From contig JAFZVW010000006.1 in NCBI GenBank assembly GCA_017617635.1, forward strand, positions 1-53,953: DNA of 53,953 nucleotides. Reading direction: 5' to 3'. Within the stretch, counting starts at the first letter, position 1, and every line of letters begins with the position of its first letter. The stretch is from Bacteroidaceae bacterium. GTDB taxonomy: Bacteria > Bacteroidota > Bacteroidia > Bacteroidales > Bacteroidaceae. The notes beneath the pieces were generated by a model. That model saw only the letters and a program-made list of their open reading frames with translations, ran no database searches and was not told the DNA's origin. The position numbers and the translations under genes are program-made. Positions 42,708 to 50,794 of this stretch are shown here, piece after piece.

Positions 42708-42760
42708 AACAACCATTCAACAACCCTGGAACAACTCTGGAACAACTATTTAACAATCTT
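42707..42760. repeat. 11-bp tandem repeat across the rsgA/xerD convergent ends
   Basis: Five imperfect units with period 11 bp, consensus nAACAACnnTn (for example GAACAACTCTG at 42729-42739 and GAACAACTATT at 42740-42750). They start at the last base of the rsgA stop and extend into the final codons of xerD. GGAACAA and TTGTTCC also pair across the array, so it may serve as a bidirectional end structure. Confidence 0.6.
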
Positions 42761-43690
42761 GTTCCTCGGGTGATGGCACAGGATTTCCTCCCTCAGGTGT
42801 CCAGTATCCAGATGCATGTAAATCTCAGTGGTGCTGATATCCTCATGCCCCAGCATTTCCTGGATGGCGCGCAGGTTTGCACCACCCTGCACCAGATGCG
42901 TGGCAAAACTATGTCTGAATACATGTGGCGAGATTTCCTTTTCTATACCGGCATTACGCGCATGTTTCTGGATATAGACGAACAGGCTGATGCGTGACAA
43001 GGCTTTTCCGCGGGTGCGTGACAGGAACACATAATCCTCATAACCCTTACTTATCCGTATATGGCAGCGCACGGCAAACCAGTTGTGCAATTCCTGTATT
43101 GCCCTCGATGAAATGGGGACCAAACGTTCCTTATTACCCTTGCCCATCACCTTTATAAAGCCCTCGTCCAGATACAAGTCAGACATTTTCAGGTTACATA
43201 GTTCGGATATACGCAAGCCACAACTGTACAGCACTTCAATTATACAATGGTCACGTACACCTTCCGGCTTGCTCTGGTCAATGGCACTCAGGATCCTGTC
43301 TATTTCCTCAAGACCCAGGACCTGCGGCAGATGTTTGCCTATTTTCGGCGATTCCAGCAATTCAGTAGGGTCCTGCTGTACCTCACCCTCCAGTGTCAGG
43401 AAATGGTAGAAACTGCGTACACCCGACAAGATACGCGCAATGGAACGCGCCGAAACACCGCTTTCCTTCAGTGTACCGGCGAACAGATCGAAATCACGCA
43501 GCATAACAGTACGGAAGTCAATTCCGTTGTCTGCATAGAAATTGACCAGCTTCTGCAAGTCACGCGAATAGGCATCCAGTGTGTTCTCACTCACCGATTT
43601 TTCCAGGCGCAGGTATTGCATGTATCGCCTCAGGATAGCAGCATCTATGATGCCGCTGTTGCTGATATTTGTCGTTTTTTTTGCAGTCAT
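42746..43690 (-). CDS. xerD: Tyrosine recombinase, XerD type
   Basis: 314 residues. A SAM-like core-binding domain (LRRYMQYLRLEKSVSENTLD) precedes the catalytic domain with EVLYSCGLRISELCNL (first Arg), HVFRHSFATHLVQGGANLRA (His, Arg) and MLGHEDISTTEIYMH (His, nucleophile Tyr). It resolves chromosome dimers at dif. Bacteroidota usually have several related recombinases; the full-length housekeeping form and core neighbours favour XerD. No dif site was recognised here. Confidence 0.9.
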   Translation of the reverse strand: MTAKKTTNISNSGIIDAAILRRYMQYLRLEKSVSENTLDAYSRDLQKLVNFYADNGIDFRTVMLRDFDLFAGTLKESGVSARSIARILSGVRSFYHFLTLEGEVQQDPTELLESPKIGKHLPQVLGLEEIDRILSAIDQSKPEGVRDHCIIEVLYSCGLRISELCNLKMSDLYLDEGFIKVMGKGNKERLVPISSRAIQELHNWFAVRCHIRISKGYEDYVFLSRTRGKALSRISLFVYIQKHARNAGIEKEISPHVFRHSFATHLVQGGANLRAIQEMLGHEDISTTEIYMHLDTGHLREEILCHHPRNKIVK

Positions 43691-43713
43691 ACCGCGTGAT
43701 TTTCCGTTGTTCC

Positions 43714-43745
43714 TTTGGAGTTATGGGCCTATAATTGTATATTTG
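43714..43745 (+). promoter_or_regulatory. Promoter of aroQ
   Basis: TTTG at 43714-43717, 20-bp spacer, TATATTTG at 43738-43745: a full consensus match. The leader is about 30 nt. Confidence 0.68.
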
Positions 43746-43779
43746 TACCCATGAAGTAATGCAAAATTAAGAAAAAAGT

Positions 43780-44202
43780 ATGAGAATCCAAATCATCAAC
43801 GGCCCAAATCTTAATCTGCTGGGCATCAGGGAACCTGAGATTTATGGGAAGAAAGGTTTTGAAGAGTATCTGCACCAGTTGCGTGACATGTTTCCCAATG
43901 TGCGTATTGACTACTTCCAGAGCAACGTGGAGGGAGAACTTATAAACATGATTCACGAGGTGGGTTTCGACCGTGACGGAATCGTGCTCAACGCAGGTGC
44001 ATACACACATTACAGCCTTGCCCTTATGGACGCCATCAAGAGCGTAAACGCACCGGTTGTCGAGGTACACATCAGCAATGTGCATCAGCGCGAGGAGTTT
44101 CGCCGCCACAGTGTAATAAGTCCTGCCTGCAAAGGTGTTGTCTGCGGTTTCGGCCTGGACAGCTATCGTCTGGCTATCGAAGCCCTGCTCCACCTCCAGT
44201 AA
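43780..44202 (+). CDS. aroQ: 3-dehydroquinate dehydratase, type II
   Basis: 140 residues. It has INGPNLNLLGIREPEIYGKK at the N-terminus (catalytic Tyr), FQSNVEGELINMIHEV, NAGAYTHYSLALMDAIKSV, and VEVHISNVHQREEFRRHSVI (catalytic His and Arg). It dehydrates 3-dehydroquinate in the shikimate pathway. The stop overlaps the methyltransferase start (TAATG). Confidence 0.96.
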   Translation: MRIQIINGPNLNLLGIREPEIYGKKGFEEYLHQLRDMFPNVRIDYFQSNVEGELINMIHEVGFDRDGIVLNAGAYTHYSLALMDAIKSVNAPVVEVHISNVHQREEFRRHSVISPACKGVVCGFGLDSYRLAIEALLHLQ

Positions 44203-44828
44203 TGGAATTGGACAAGTACATACTTGACCACATTGATCCTGAAGGCGAGTACTTGCATCAGCTGTGGCGCGCCACTCAGATGAAGCTGTCCTATGGTCAG
44301 ATGGCCAGCGGACATCTGCAGGGACGGCTGCTCAAGATGCTTGTCAGGATGATTCGTCCGCAGCGCGTCCTGGAGCTTGGAATGTTCAGCGGATATTCCG
44401 CCTTGAGCATGGCCGAAGGCCTTGAGGACGGAGCAGAGCTGCACACATTCGAAGTATTTGATGAAATCGAGGATTTTACACGTCCATGGATTGAAGGCAG
44501 CCCGTATGGCAAGTATATCCATATCCACATAGGCGATGCCCTTGATCTTGTTCCGCAGATGGATGTAATGTGGGATTTGGCTTTTATAGATGCCGACAAA
44601 CGCGAGTATGTACAGTATTACGAGATGATTCTGCCCCGGCTTCGCAAAGGAGGCTATATCCTTGCCGACAATACCCTATGGTATGGACGTATAACCGAGG
44701 AAGTACGTGAATCAGACCTTCAGACCATTGGCTTGCAGAAGTTCAATGATATGGTAGCACAGGACGACAGAGTCGAAAAAGTCATTCTTCCACTCCGCGA
44801 CGGCCTCACAGTGATTAGAAAGAAATGA
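44202..44828 (+). CDS. SAM-dependent O-methyltransferase (family 3, CCoAOMT-like)
   Basis: 208 residues. The SAM-binding motif is VLELGMFSGYSALSMAEGL. LAFIDADKREYVQYYEMILP with GGYILADNTLWYGR supplies the metal-binding Asp-Asp-Asn set typical of caffeoyl-CoA/catechol O-methyltransferases. The natural substrate is unknown. It is coupled by one shared base to aroQ. Confidence 0.88.
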   Translation: MELDKYILDHIDPEGEYLHQLWRATQMKLSYGQMASGHLQGRLLKMLVRMIRPQRVLELGMFSGYSALSMAEGLEDGAELHTFEVFDEIEDFTRPWIEGSPYGKYIHIHIGDALDLVPQMDVMWDLAFIDADKREYVQYYEMILPRLRKGGYILADNTLWYGRITEEVRESDLQTIGLQKFNDMVAQDDRVEKVILPLRDGLTVIRKK

Positions 44829-44851
44829 AAAATGAAGAGTTCATAAAGAAG

Positions 44852-44872
44852 AATCGTAAATCGTAAATCGTA
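44852..44872. repeat. Heptanucleotide tandem repeat (AATCGTA x3)
   Basis: Three perfect tandem copies of AATCGTA end 8 bp before the rbfA ATG, inside the 52-bp spacer after the methyltransferase gene. They fall where the ribosome-binding region of rbfA would be. Confidence 0.8.
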
Positions 44873-44880
44873 CATAAAAG

Positions 44881-45216
44881 ATGGAAACTACAAGACAAAA
44901 TAAAATAGCGCGCCTCCTGCAGAAGGAACTCAGCGACATGTTTCAGCGTCAGACAGCGGCAATGCCCGGAGTGCTGGTCAGTGTCAGCAAGTGCCGCGTC
45001 AGTCCTGACATGAGTATTTGCCGTGGGTATCTCAGCGTCTTCCCCAGTGAACGCGCCGAAGAAATAGTAGGTAACATCAACGCAAATGTCAAGTCTGTCC
45101 GTTTCGAGCTCGGCAAACGTGTCCGCATGCAGTTGCGAATCATCCCCGAGCTCAAGTTCTTTGTGGATGACAGCCTTGATTACGACGAACATATTGGTGA
45201 GTTATTGGCGAAATAG
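44881..45216 (+). CDS. rbfA: Ribosome-binding factor A
   Basis: 111 residues. The RbfA KH-type pattern is present: TRQNKIARLLQKELSDMFQR at the start, VSKCRVSPDMSICRGYLSVF, and RMQLRIIPELKFFVDDSLDY near the end. It binds the 30S subunit during 16S rRNA 5'-end maturation. The start follows heptamer repeats by 8 bp; comM follows by 2 bp. Confidence 0.92.
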   Translation: METTRQNKIARLLQKELSDMFQRQTAAMPGVLVSVSKCRVSPDMSICRGYLSVFPSERAEEIVGNINANVKSVRFELGKRVRMQLRIIPELKFFVDDSLDYDEHIGELLAK

Positions 45217-45218
45217 CA

Positions 45219-46781
45219 ATGTTGGTCAAAACATATAGCGCATCGGTTCAGGGCCTTCAGGCCGAGCAGGTTACCATCGAGGTAAACGCTTCGCGCGGAA
45301 TACGCTTCATCTTGGTAGGACTGCCGGATAATGCCGTCAAGGAAAGTCACGAGCGTATAATGGCAGCCCTGGACAACAGCGGTTTCGACTATCCCTCGCG
45401 ACAGATAACCATCAACCTTGCACCTGCCAGCGTACGCAAGGTAGGCAGCGGTTTCGACCTCCCAATGGCTATAGGCATCCTGGCAACTTCGGCAAAAGTC
45501 GATGCCAGCCGGCTCGACAGAATAATGATGGTCGGCGAACTCAGCCTTGACGGATCAGTACAGCCGGTATGCGGTGTCCTGCCTATTGCCATCAAGGCAC
45601 GTGCCCTGGGATACGAGTCCCTGTTCGTACCCAAGGGCAATGTTCAGGAAGCCGCAGTAGTAAACAACATCAAGGTCTATGGCGTCGAACACCTGTCCGA
45701 GGTTGTCGGTTTTCTGAACGGCACACACCAGCTTACACCAACACAGATTGATACACGCAAGGACTTCTTTGACCGTCAGCAGCATTTCGAACTCGATTTT
45801 GCCGATGTCAAAGGTCAGGACAATGTAAAACATGCCTTGGAGATTGCTGCGGCAGGCGGGCACAATCTTATTATGATAGGCCCTCCCGGCAGCGGAAAGA
45901 GCATGATGGCCAAGCGCCTGCCAGGCATTCTGCCTCCACTCACACTGGAGGAAAGCCTCGAGACAACCCAGGTACACAGCGTGGCAGGCAGGTTGCGTCC
46001 CATTGAATCAGACGAAGGAATTCACTGTTCGCTCATAGCGCAGCGACCTTTCCGCAATCCCCATCATACAGCCAGCCAGATAGCATTGGTAGGCGGTGGC
46101 AGCAACCCGCAGCCGGGTGAAATAAGCCTCGCCCACAATGGTGTCCTGTTTCTAGACGAGTTACCCGAGTTCCAACGGAGTACGCTCGAAGTGCTTCGCC
46201 AGCCTCTGGAAGACCACCATATCACCATTAGCCGTATCAAGGACAGTGTCGATTACCCATGTAATTTCATGCTAATCGCATCCATGAATCCCTGTCCCTG
46301 CGGATACTACAACCATCCCACCAAGGCATGCGTATGTACCCCGGGGCAAATAGTACGCTATCTGAACAAAATCAGCGGACCGCTTCTTGACCGTATCGAC
46401 ATACACTGCGAGATAAATGCCGTGCCGTTTGCCGAACTCAGCAAAATGCAGCCAGGCGAATCCTCAGCCGTTATCCGCGAACGCGTCATCAAGGCAAGAC
46501 AAATACAGGAAGCCCGTTTCAAGAATTTCAAGGGTATCCACTGCAATGCACAGATGACAGAGAAAATGCTTCACCAGTTTGCCGAACCTGATGCCGCATC
46601 GATGGAAATGTTGCGTATGGCGATGGAAAGGCTAAAATTATCAGCTCGCGCTTACAGCCGAATACTGAAGGTCGCCCGTACCATTGCCGACTTGGAAGGC
46701 AGCGATACAATCCAAAGCCATCATATTGCCGAAGCCATCGGTTACCGTAGCCTCGACCGCAGCGACTGGGCAGAAAGATAA
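45219..46781 (+). CDS. comM: YifB/ComM-family Mg-chelatase-like ATPase
   Basis: 520 residues. The N-terminal Lon-like domain (RFILVGLPDNAVKESHERI) is followed by an AAA+ domain with IGPPGSGKSMMAKRLPGILP (Walker A), GVLFLDELPEFQRSTLEVLR (Walker B) and a C-terminal helical Mg-chelatase domain with LSARAYSRILKVARTIADLE. In naturally competent bacteria ComM is a helicase that aids branch migration during DNA integration. Whether this organism is competent is not shown. Confidence 0.93.
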   Translation: MLVKTYSASVQGLQAEQVTIEVNASRGIRFILVGLPDNAVKESHERIMAALDNSGFDYPSRQITINLAPASVRKVGSGFDLPMAIGILATSAKVDASRLDRIMMVGELSLDGSVQPVCGVLPIAIKARALGYESLFVPKGNVQEAAVVNNIKVYGVEHLSEVVGFLNGTHQLTPTQIDTRKDFFDRQQHFELDFADVKGQDNVKHALEIAAAGGHNLIMIGPPGSGKSMMAKRLPGILPPLTLEESLETTQVHSVAGRLRPIESDEGIHCSLIAQRPFRNPHHTASQIALVGGGSNPQPGEISLAHNGVLFLDELPEFQRSTLEVLRQPLEDHHITISRIKDSVDYPCNFMLIASMNPCPCGYYNHPTKACVCTPGQIVRYLNKISGPLLDRIDIHCEINAVPFAELSKMQPGESSAVIRERVIKARQIQEARFKNFKGIHCNAQMTEKMLHQFAEPDAASMEMLRMAMERLKLSARAYSRILKVARTIADLEGSDTIQSHHIAEAIGYRSLDRSDWAER

Positions 46782-46831
46782 AAGCATTGACCAGTTGCAA
46801 CGACGGATTCCGCCCGTTCAGCTTCTATAAA

Positions 46832-47989
46832 ATGAACATTACTATATACACACTTACATCGGCATTGCATGACGAACAGTCAGTGGCTGCATCCACACAT
46901 CTGTTCCTCACATCATTAGGCATTGACTACGATATGTGCGGTTCGGACTTTTCCACCTATGGACAGTCCGTTCTCGACCTTATCTATGTCCGTACAGGAG
47001 GCACCGAAAACATCTTCCGGCAACTGCTCCCAAAGATACAGTCCTCAGGCAAACCCGTTCTACTGCTAACCTCCGGTACAAGTAACTCACTGGCTGCCTC
47101 CATGGAAATCCTCTCCTTCCTGCAACAGAACAATATGCAAGGCGAGATACTGCACGGACAACCGCAATATATTATCAAGCGTATCAGCGAACTGCAACAG
47201 CTGGCACAGGCCAGGCGCAAGCTGCAAGGCTGTCGCCTGGGCGTGATTGGGAAACCATCGGACTGGCTCATCAGCAGCGCAGCCGATTACCAGACAGTTC
47301 GTAACAAGCTGGGAATAGAACTCATCGACATTCCACTGGACGAAATAAGAAAGGCCATAGGCAACACCGCTATTGATGGGGGCCAACAGGGAGCCATACG
47401 GATATACGATGCACTGAAACAAATCGTTGAGAAACATAATCTGCAAGGGTTTACCCTGCGATGCTTTGACCTGTTGACAGAACTACATAACACAGGATGC
47501 CTGGCATTGGCACAACTCAACAGCGAAGGATTGGTAGCAAGTTGTGAAGGTGATATTCCTGCCATGCTTTCGATGACTGTAGTACGAGCGCTATTCGGAA
47601 TCTCGGGATTTCAGGCCAATTCTGCACACATTGATGTTGAAACAGGCCAAATGCTCCTGGCACATTGCACAATACCGCTGGATATGGTAGAGCGATACGA
47701 ATATGACACTCATTTCGAATCTGGCATAGGCGTAGGCATCCGCGGTTATATGCCGGCAGGACCTGTAACAATATTCAAGTTGTCAGGCGACATTACGCGC
47801 CACTTTGTAGCCGAGGGTCAGCTGCTGCGCTGCGAGTCACGTCCCAACCTGTGCCGCACGCAAGCCATTGTGCAGTTCGACAATCCTGCCGAGACTAGAT
47901 ACTTCCTGACCAACCCAATAGGCAACCATCATATCCTGCTGCCCGGCCACCATGCCAAATTGCTTAACGAAATGATAAAAATACTTTAA
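46832..47989 (+). CDS. L-fucose/L-arabinose isomerase-like protein
   Basis: 385 residues from MNITIYTLTSALHDEQSVAA. LGVIGKPSDWLISSAADYQT is a segment I associate with the COG2407 fucose-isomerase-related proteins. A Glu-containing GLVASCEGDIPAMLSMTVVR and HCTIPLDMVERYEYDTHFES further fit that fold. Such proteins lack proven function in most cases; a ketol-isomerase acting on a sugar is possible. The downstream transporter gene starts 2 bp after its stop, suggesting linked function. The chosen Met avoids a 15-codon extension without family support. Confidence 0.75.
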   Translation: MNITIYTLTSALHDEQSVAASTHLFLTSLGIDYDMCGSDFSTYGQSVLDLIYVRTGGTENIFRQLLPKIQSSGKPVLLLTSGTSNSLAASMEILSFLQQNNMQGEILHGQPQYIIKRISELQQLAQARRKLQGCRLGVIGKPSDWLISSAADYQTVRNKLGIELIDIPLDEIRKAIGNTAIDGGQQGAIRIYDALKQIVEKHNLQGFTLRCFDLLTELHNTGCLALAQLNSEGLVASCEGDIPAMLSMTVVRALFGISGFQANSAHIDVETGQMLLAHCTIPLDMVERYEYDTHFESGIGVGIRGYMPAGPVTIFKLSGDITRHFVAEGQLLRCESRPNLCRTQAIVQFDNPAETRYFLTNPIGNHHILLPGHHAKLLNEMIKIL

Positions 47990-47991
47990 AA

Positions 47992-49509
47992 ATGGATACA
48001 GTAATATTCCTTGGATTCAGCCTACATGCATGGATAACCATCGTAACCGTGCTGGGGATGTTCACCGTTATGCTTTTCACCAAGCTTCGCGCCGACCTGG
48101 TATTCCTCGCAGCCATCGGCATCCTGTTTGTGACAGGCGTGCTTGACGCCAAAGAGGCATTCTCCGGCTTCAGCAACACATCCGTTGTCGTGATAGGCGT
48201 ATTGTTTATTGTTGTGGCAGGACTTACACATACAGGCGTACTGCAATGGATTGTCAAGAACCTGTTAGGTCAGCCTACAGGATATGCCAAGGCCGTTGTG
48301 CGCCTGATGCTTCCGGTAGCCGCGCTCAGTTCATTCCTCAGCAATACTACTGTAGTAGCCCTCTTCGTCGGCATCGTCAGGATGTGGTCCAAGAAACTGG
48401 GCATTTCACCATCCAAGTTGCTGATACCTCTCAGCTACGCCTCCGGCATGGGTGGTATCTGTACATTGATAGGTACACCGCCCAACCTTATTATCTCGGG
48501 CATGTATACCGAGCATACAGGCCATGTCATGAACGTGCTGGCACCTACAATACCAGGCATATTCTGCCTTTTCATCGGCATACTTACCGTTATCGCCTTC
48601 CGGCGCCTGCTGCCGGAGCGCCAGGCACCCGAGTCAGACACCGAGGACACGGTCGAATATACCGCAGAGCTGATTGTTCCGTCTACCCACCAGTTTATTG
48701 CCCAGACAATAGGGCAGGCAGGCATGTACAACGTCGATGGCTGCCGCCTGCTTAAATGGCGTCATTTCGACAATTATCCTGTGCCCATCAACGAAGACGA
48801 AATCCTGATGGGCGGCGATCATCTGCTCTATGCAGGACGGACACAGGCAATCATCGACCTTTCCAAGGAACACGGGCTGATTCTCGGCAACGAGGTTGTC
48901 AACGTCGGACGCGGAACCGCCATTTCATCACTAATCATGATAACGATGGTAGTAATCTCGGCACTCAATATCATGCCGTTGCTGCAGTGTGCCTTCATCG
49001 CCGCAGCTGCAATGCTCATATTCCGCTGCTGTACGCCCGACCAGGCAATGAAATCCATCAACTGGGATATCCTGATGGTATTTGCAGGCTCCGTCGTACT
49101 GGGACTTGCCATACAGAAGACAGGCATTGCCGAGCGAATGGCCTTCGGCATCCTGGACATCTGCGGCACCAACCCCATCGTGGTAATGACGGCAATATGC
49201 CTTGTCGGCACATTTGTCACCGAGTTTATCTCCAATACCGCCGCAGGCGCAATGTTCTTCCCCATTATGTACGAGGCAGCAGAGAAACTCGGCTATGAGC
49301 CCTACCCCTTCCTTATCGCCCTGATGATCAGCGTCAGCAGCAGCTTTGCAACACCTATCGGATCGCCCACACACATGCTTGTCTACGGCCCCGGCGGTTA
49401 CCGCTTCAGCGACTTCATGCGCATCGGCTTGCTCATGAACCTCATCATCCTCGCCGCCAACATTCTTATCGTCAATATCGTATACCCGATAACACCCCTG
49501 AATCCGTAG
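47992..49509 (+). CDS. SLC13/DASS-type permease with TrkA-C domain
   Basis: 505 residues. About eleven membrane segments include GILFVTGVLDAKEAFSGFSN, SSFLSNTTVVALFVGIVRMW, GGICTLIGTPPNLIISGMY and FISNTAAGAMFFPIMYEAAE, the paired SNT motifs of sodium-coupled anion/dicarboxylate/sulfate carriers. One soluble TrkA-C-like insert lies at about 225-290 (MYNVDGCRLLKWRHF, DEILMGGDHLLYAG). Substrate unknown; an organic or inorganic anion is expected. It starts 2 bp after the isomerase-like gene. Confidence 0.9.
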   Translation: MDTVIFLGFSLHAWITIVTVLGMFTVMLFTKLRADLVFLAAIGILFVTGVLDAKEAFSGFSNTSVVVIGVLFIVVAGLTHTGVLQWIVKNLLGQPTGYAKAVVRLMLPVAALSSFLSNTTVVALFVGIVRMWSKKLGISPSKLLIPLSYASGMGGICTLIGTPPNLIISGMYTEHTGHVMNVLAPTIPGIFCLFIGILTVIAFRRLLPERQAPESDTEDTVEYTAELIVPSTHQFIAQTIGQAGMYNVDGCRLLKWRHFDNYPVPINEDEILMGGDHLLYAGRTQAIIDLSKEHGLILGNEVVNVGRGTAISSLIMITMVVISALNIMPLLQCAFIAAAAMLIFRCCTPDQAMKSINWDILMVFAGSVVLGLAIQKTGIAERMAFGILDICGTNPIVVMTAICLVGTFVTEFISNTAAGAMFFPIMYEAAEKLGYEPYPFLIALMISVSSSFATPIGSPTHMLVYGPGGYRFSDFMRIGLLMNLIILAANILIVNIVYPITPLNP

Positions 49510-49662
49510 AGAGAGATTGTAACTTATAGTGCACAAAAATGGGCAATAATGTTTACTATAACAAACATCTTGTTAGCGAAAAACGGGAACAGAACTTATG
49601 GCCATTAGTGATGTTCAAGCGTAATAAAATAAAAACAAGATACGTAATTCATAAATATTTTG

Positions 49663-49670
49663 TACTTTTG
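49663..49670 (+). promoter_or_regulatory. Candidate -7 box for the small ORF-GNAT pair
   Basis: TACTTTTG (TAnnTTTG) 35 bp before the ATG at 49706, with AAGGAG at 49691-49696 as a ribosome-binding site. A -33 TTG at the right distance is not seen. The rest of 49510-49662 is A/T-rich and shows no gene. Confidence 0.5.
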
Positions 49671-49705
49671 CGCCAACAAATCATACAATAAAGGAGAAAA
49701 GAACT

Positions 49706-49864
49706 ATGGCAACAGCAATCAGAGCCATTCCAACACTCTACGGTGATACAGCAAAATCGTTTGAGAGCGAGGCTGAGCGCACGGAACAGAATCCGGGTAC
49801 CCAGGATTATCGTAAAGAGGCAAAAGTGGTTTCGGATTTTCTTAAGACCTGCACCGTTCTATGA
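49706..49864 (+). CDS. 52-residue protein coupled to a GNAT acetyltransferase
   Basis: A short ORF: MATAIRAIPTLYGDTAKSFE at the start, mid-segment ERTEQNPGTQDYRKEAK, ending FLKTCTVL. It has a good ribosome-binding site (AAGGAG, 9 bp upstream), and its stop overlaps the GNAT start as ATGA, so it is almost certainly translated. I recall similar short proteins in other Bacteroidales beside acetyltransferase genes but no named family. The layout (small first gene, GNAT second, overlap) resembles GNAT-type toxin-antitoxin operons. An antitoxin-like or partner role is a hypothesis only; no ribbon-helix-helix motif is clear. Confidence 0.8.
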   Translation: MATAIRAIPTLYGDTAKSFESEAERTEQNPGTQDYRKEAKVVSDFLKTCTVL

Positions 49865-50472
49865 CAGTTGAAGAACTCTTGGAGCGGTGCGACCTTGTTC
49901 GCGCCTCTGAGCAAAAACTTGCCGAGTGCAGAACATTTTGTTGTGGTGAAGAAGACATTGACGAATTCTTCGCCAAGGATTGTCTTGTCAATCAAAGCAA
50001 GCTGCTAGGTAAAACATATCTTTTCTGCCTGAAGGACCAACCAGACACTATTGTCACCGCATTTTCGCTATCCAACGACAGTATCCGTCTTACCAACCGC
50101 ATCACGGATGAATATAAGGAGCAGTTCCTTGATGATACTGATCTGCGCGACAAGACTTTTAAACGTTTCCCTGCTGTACTCATTGGACGTCTAGGCACCA
50201 GCAGCAACTTTGCTGGTCAAGGCTACGGAACAGCCATTATGGATTTCATCAAAGTACTCTTTCGCACAAACAACCGTACAGGCTGCCGCTTCCTTATAGT
50301 AGATGCCTTGAATCGACCTGAGACTCTACATTACTACGAGAAGAACGGTTTCCGCTATCTAATTGATGACGAACGGTTAGAAGCAAAGTACATGGGTATT
50401 GGTGTTGCTAATCTACCACTGAACACGCGATTGATGTACTTCGATTTGCTGAAGCTTAATGTTAACGAATAA
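49861..50472 (+). CDS. GNAT-family N-acetyltransferase
   Basis: 203 residues. The acetyl-CoA site is visible as VLIGRLGTSSNFAGQGYGTA (motif A, Q/R-x-x-G-x-G) around 103-122, followed by IMDFIKVLF, RFLIVDALNRPETLHYYEKN and GFRYL (motif B). The N-terminal CGEEDIDEFFAKDCL resembles the start of TacT/AtaT-like acetyltransferases, which modify aminoacyl-tRNA, but housekeeping GNATs share this fold. It is coupled to the 52-residue ORF by ATGA. Confidence 0.85.
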   Translation: MTVEELLERCDLVRASEQKLAECRTFCCGEEDIDEFFAKDCLVNQSKLLGKTYLFCLKDQPDTIVTAFSLSNDSIRLTNRITDEYKEQFLDDTDLRDKTFKRFPAVLIGRLGTSSNFAGQGYGTAIMDFIKVLFRTNNRTGCRFLIVDALNRPETLHYYEKNGFRYLIDDERLEAKYMGIGVANLPLNTRLMYFDLLKLNVNE

Positions 50473-50495
50473 CATCGCACTTTTTCATAAGCCAT

Positions 50496-50550
50496 ATCTC
50501 TAGTTCATCTCTAATTCATCTCTAGTTTATCCCTAGTTTCTCTCTAGTTT
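50496..50550. repeat. 11-bp tandem repeat, five units
   Basis: Five contiguous units of exactly 11 bp: ATCTCTAGTTC, ATCTCTAATTC, ATCTCTAGTTT, ATCCCTAGTTT, CTCTCTAGTTT. They begin 23 bp after the GNAT stop. The period matches that of the array at 42707-42760, though the unit sequence differs. Confidence 0.85.
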
Positions 50551-50764
50551 ATAGAATTAGAGACATACTAGTGTGGAACTTGAGTAAAACAAAATAAAAA
50601 GGAGATGTAAAAGAGATGTTATTCCTTCACTCGTGAGGCCAAAACTTTTGGCTCTTGTCGAGTATCCCAGAAAAATGAGCGTAAATGCACCTCGGTTTTC
50701 TCGGTTTTCTTTCAAATCTCAACACAGGAATTTACTGGTGAGCCATTTTTATCCCCCATTTTTA

Positions 50765-50794
50765 TTGTCGCTTCTGAAAAAATGTGTATTTTTG
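50765..50794 (+). promoter_or_regulatory. Promoter of the 1029-residue secreted protein gene
   Basis: TTG at 50765-50767, 19-bp spacer, TATTTTTG at 50787-50794, a complete Bacteroidota promoter. Its position fixes the ATG at 50837 as the start and excludes the upstream in-frame extension. Confidence 0.7.

Noticed and set aside
42746-43690. Integrase of a mobile element
   Set aside because: The recombinase is of full-length XerD type within core genes, with no attachment-site repeats or element genes beside it.
49510-49662. A degraded gene between the SLC13 transporter and the small ORF
   Set aside because: Only very short frames occur in all directions and no remnant of a known protein could be recognised.
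50496-50550. CRISPR array
   Set aside because: Units are 11 bp, contiguous and without spacers, and no cas genes are nearby.
50638-50652. Palindrome GCCAAAACTTTTGGC as an intrinsic terminator
   Set aside because: The stem is 6-7 bp with only a 1-3 nt loop and no T-tract follows; it may be a chance or binding-site palindrome.
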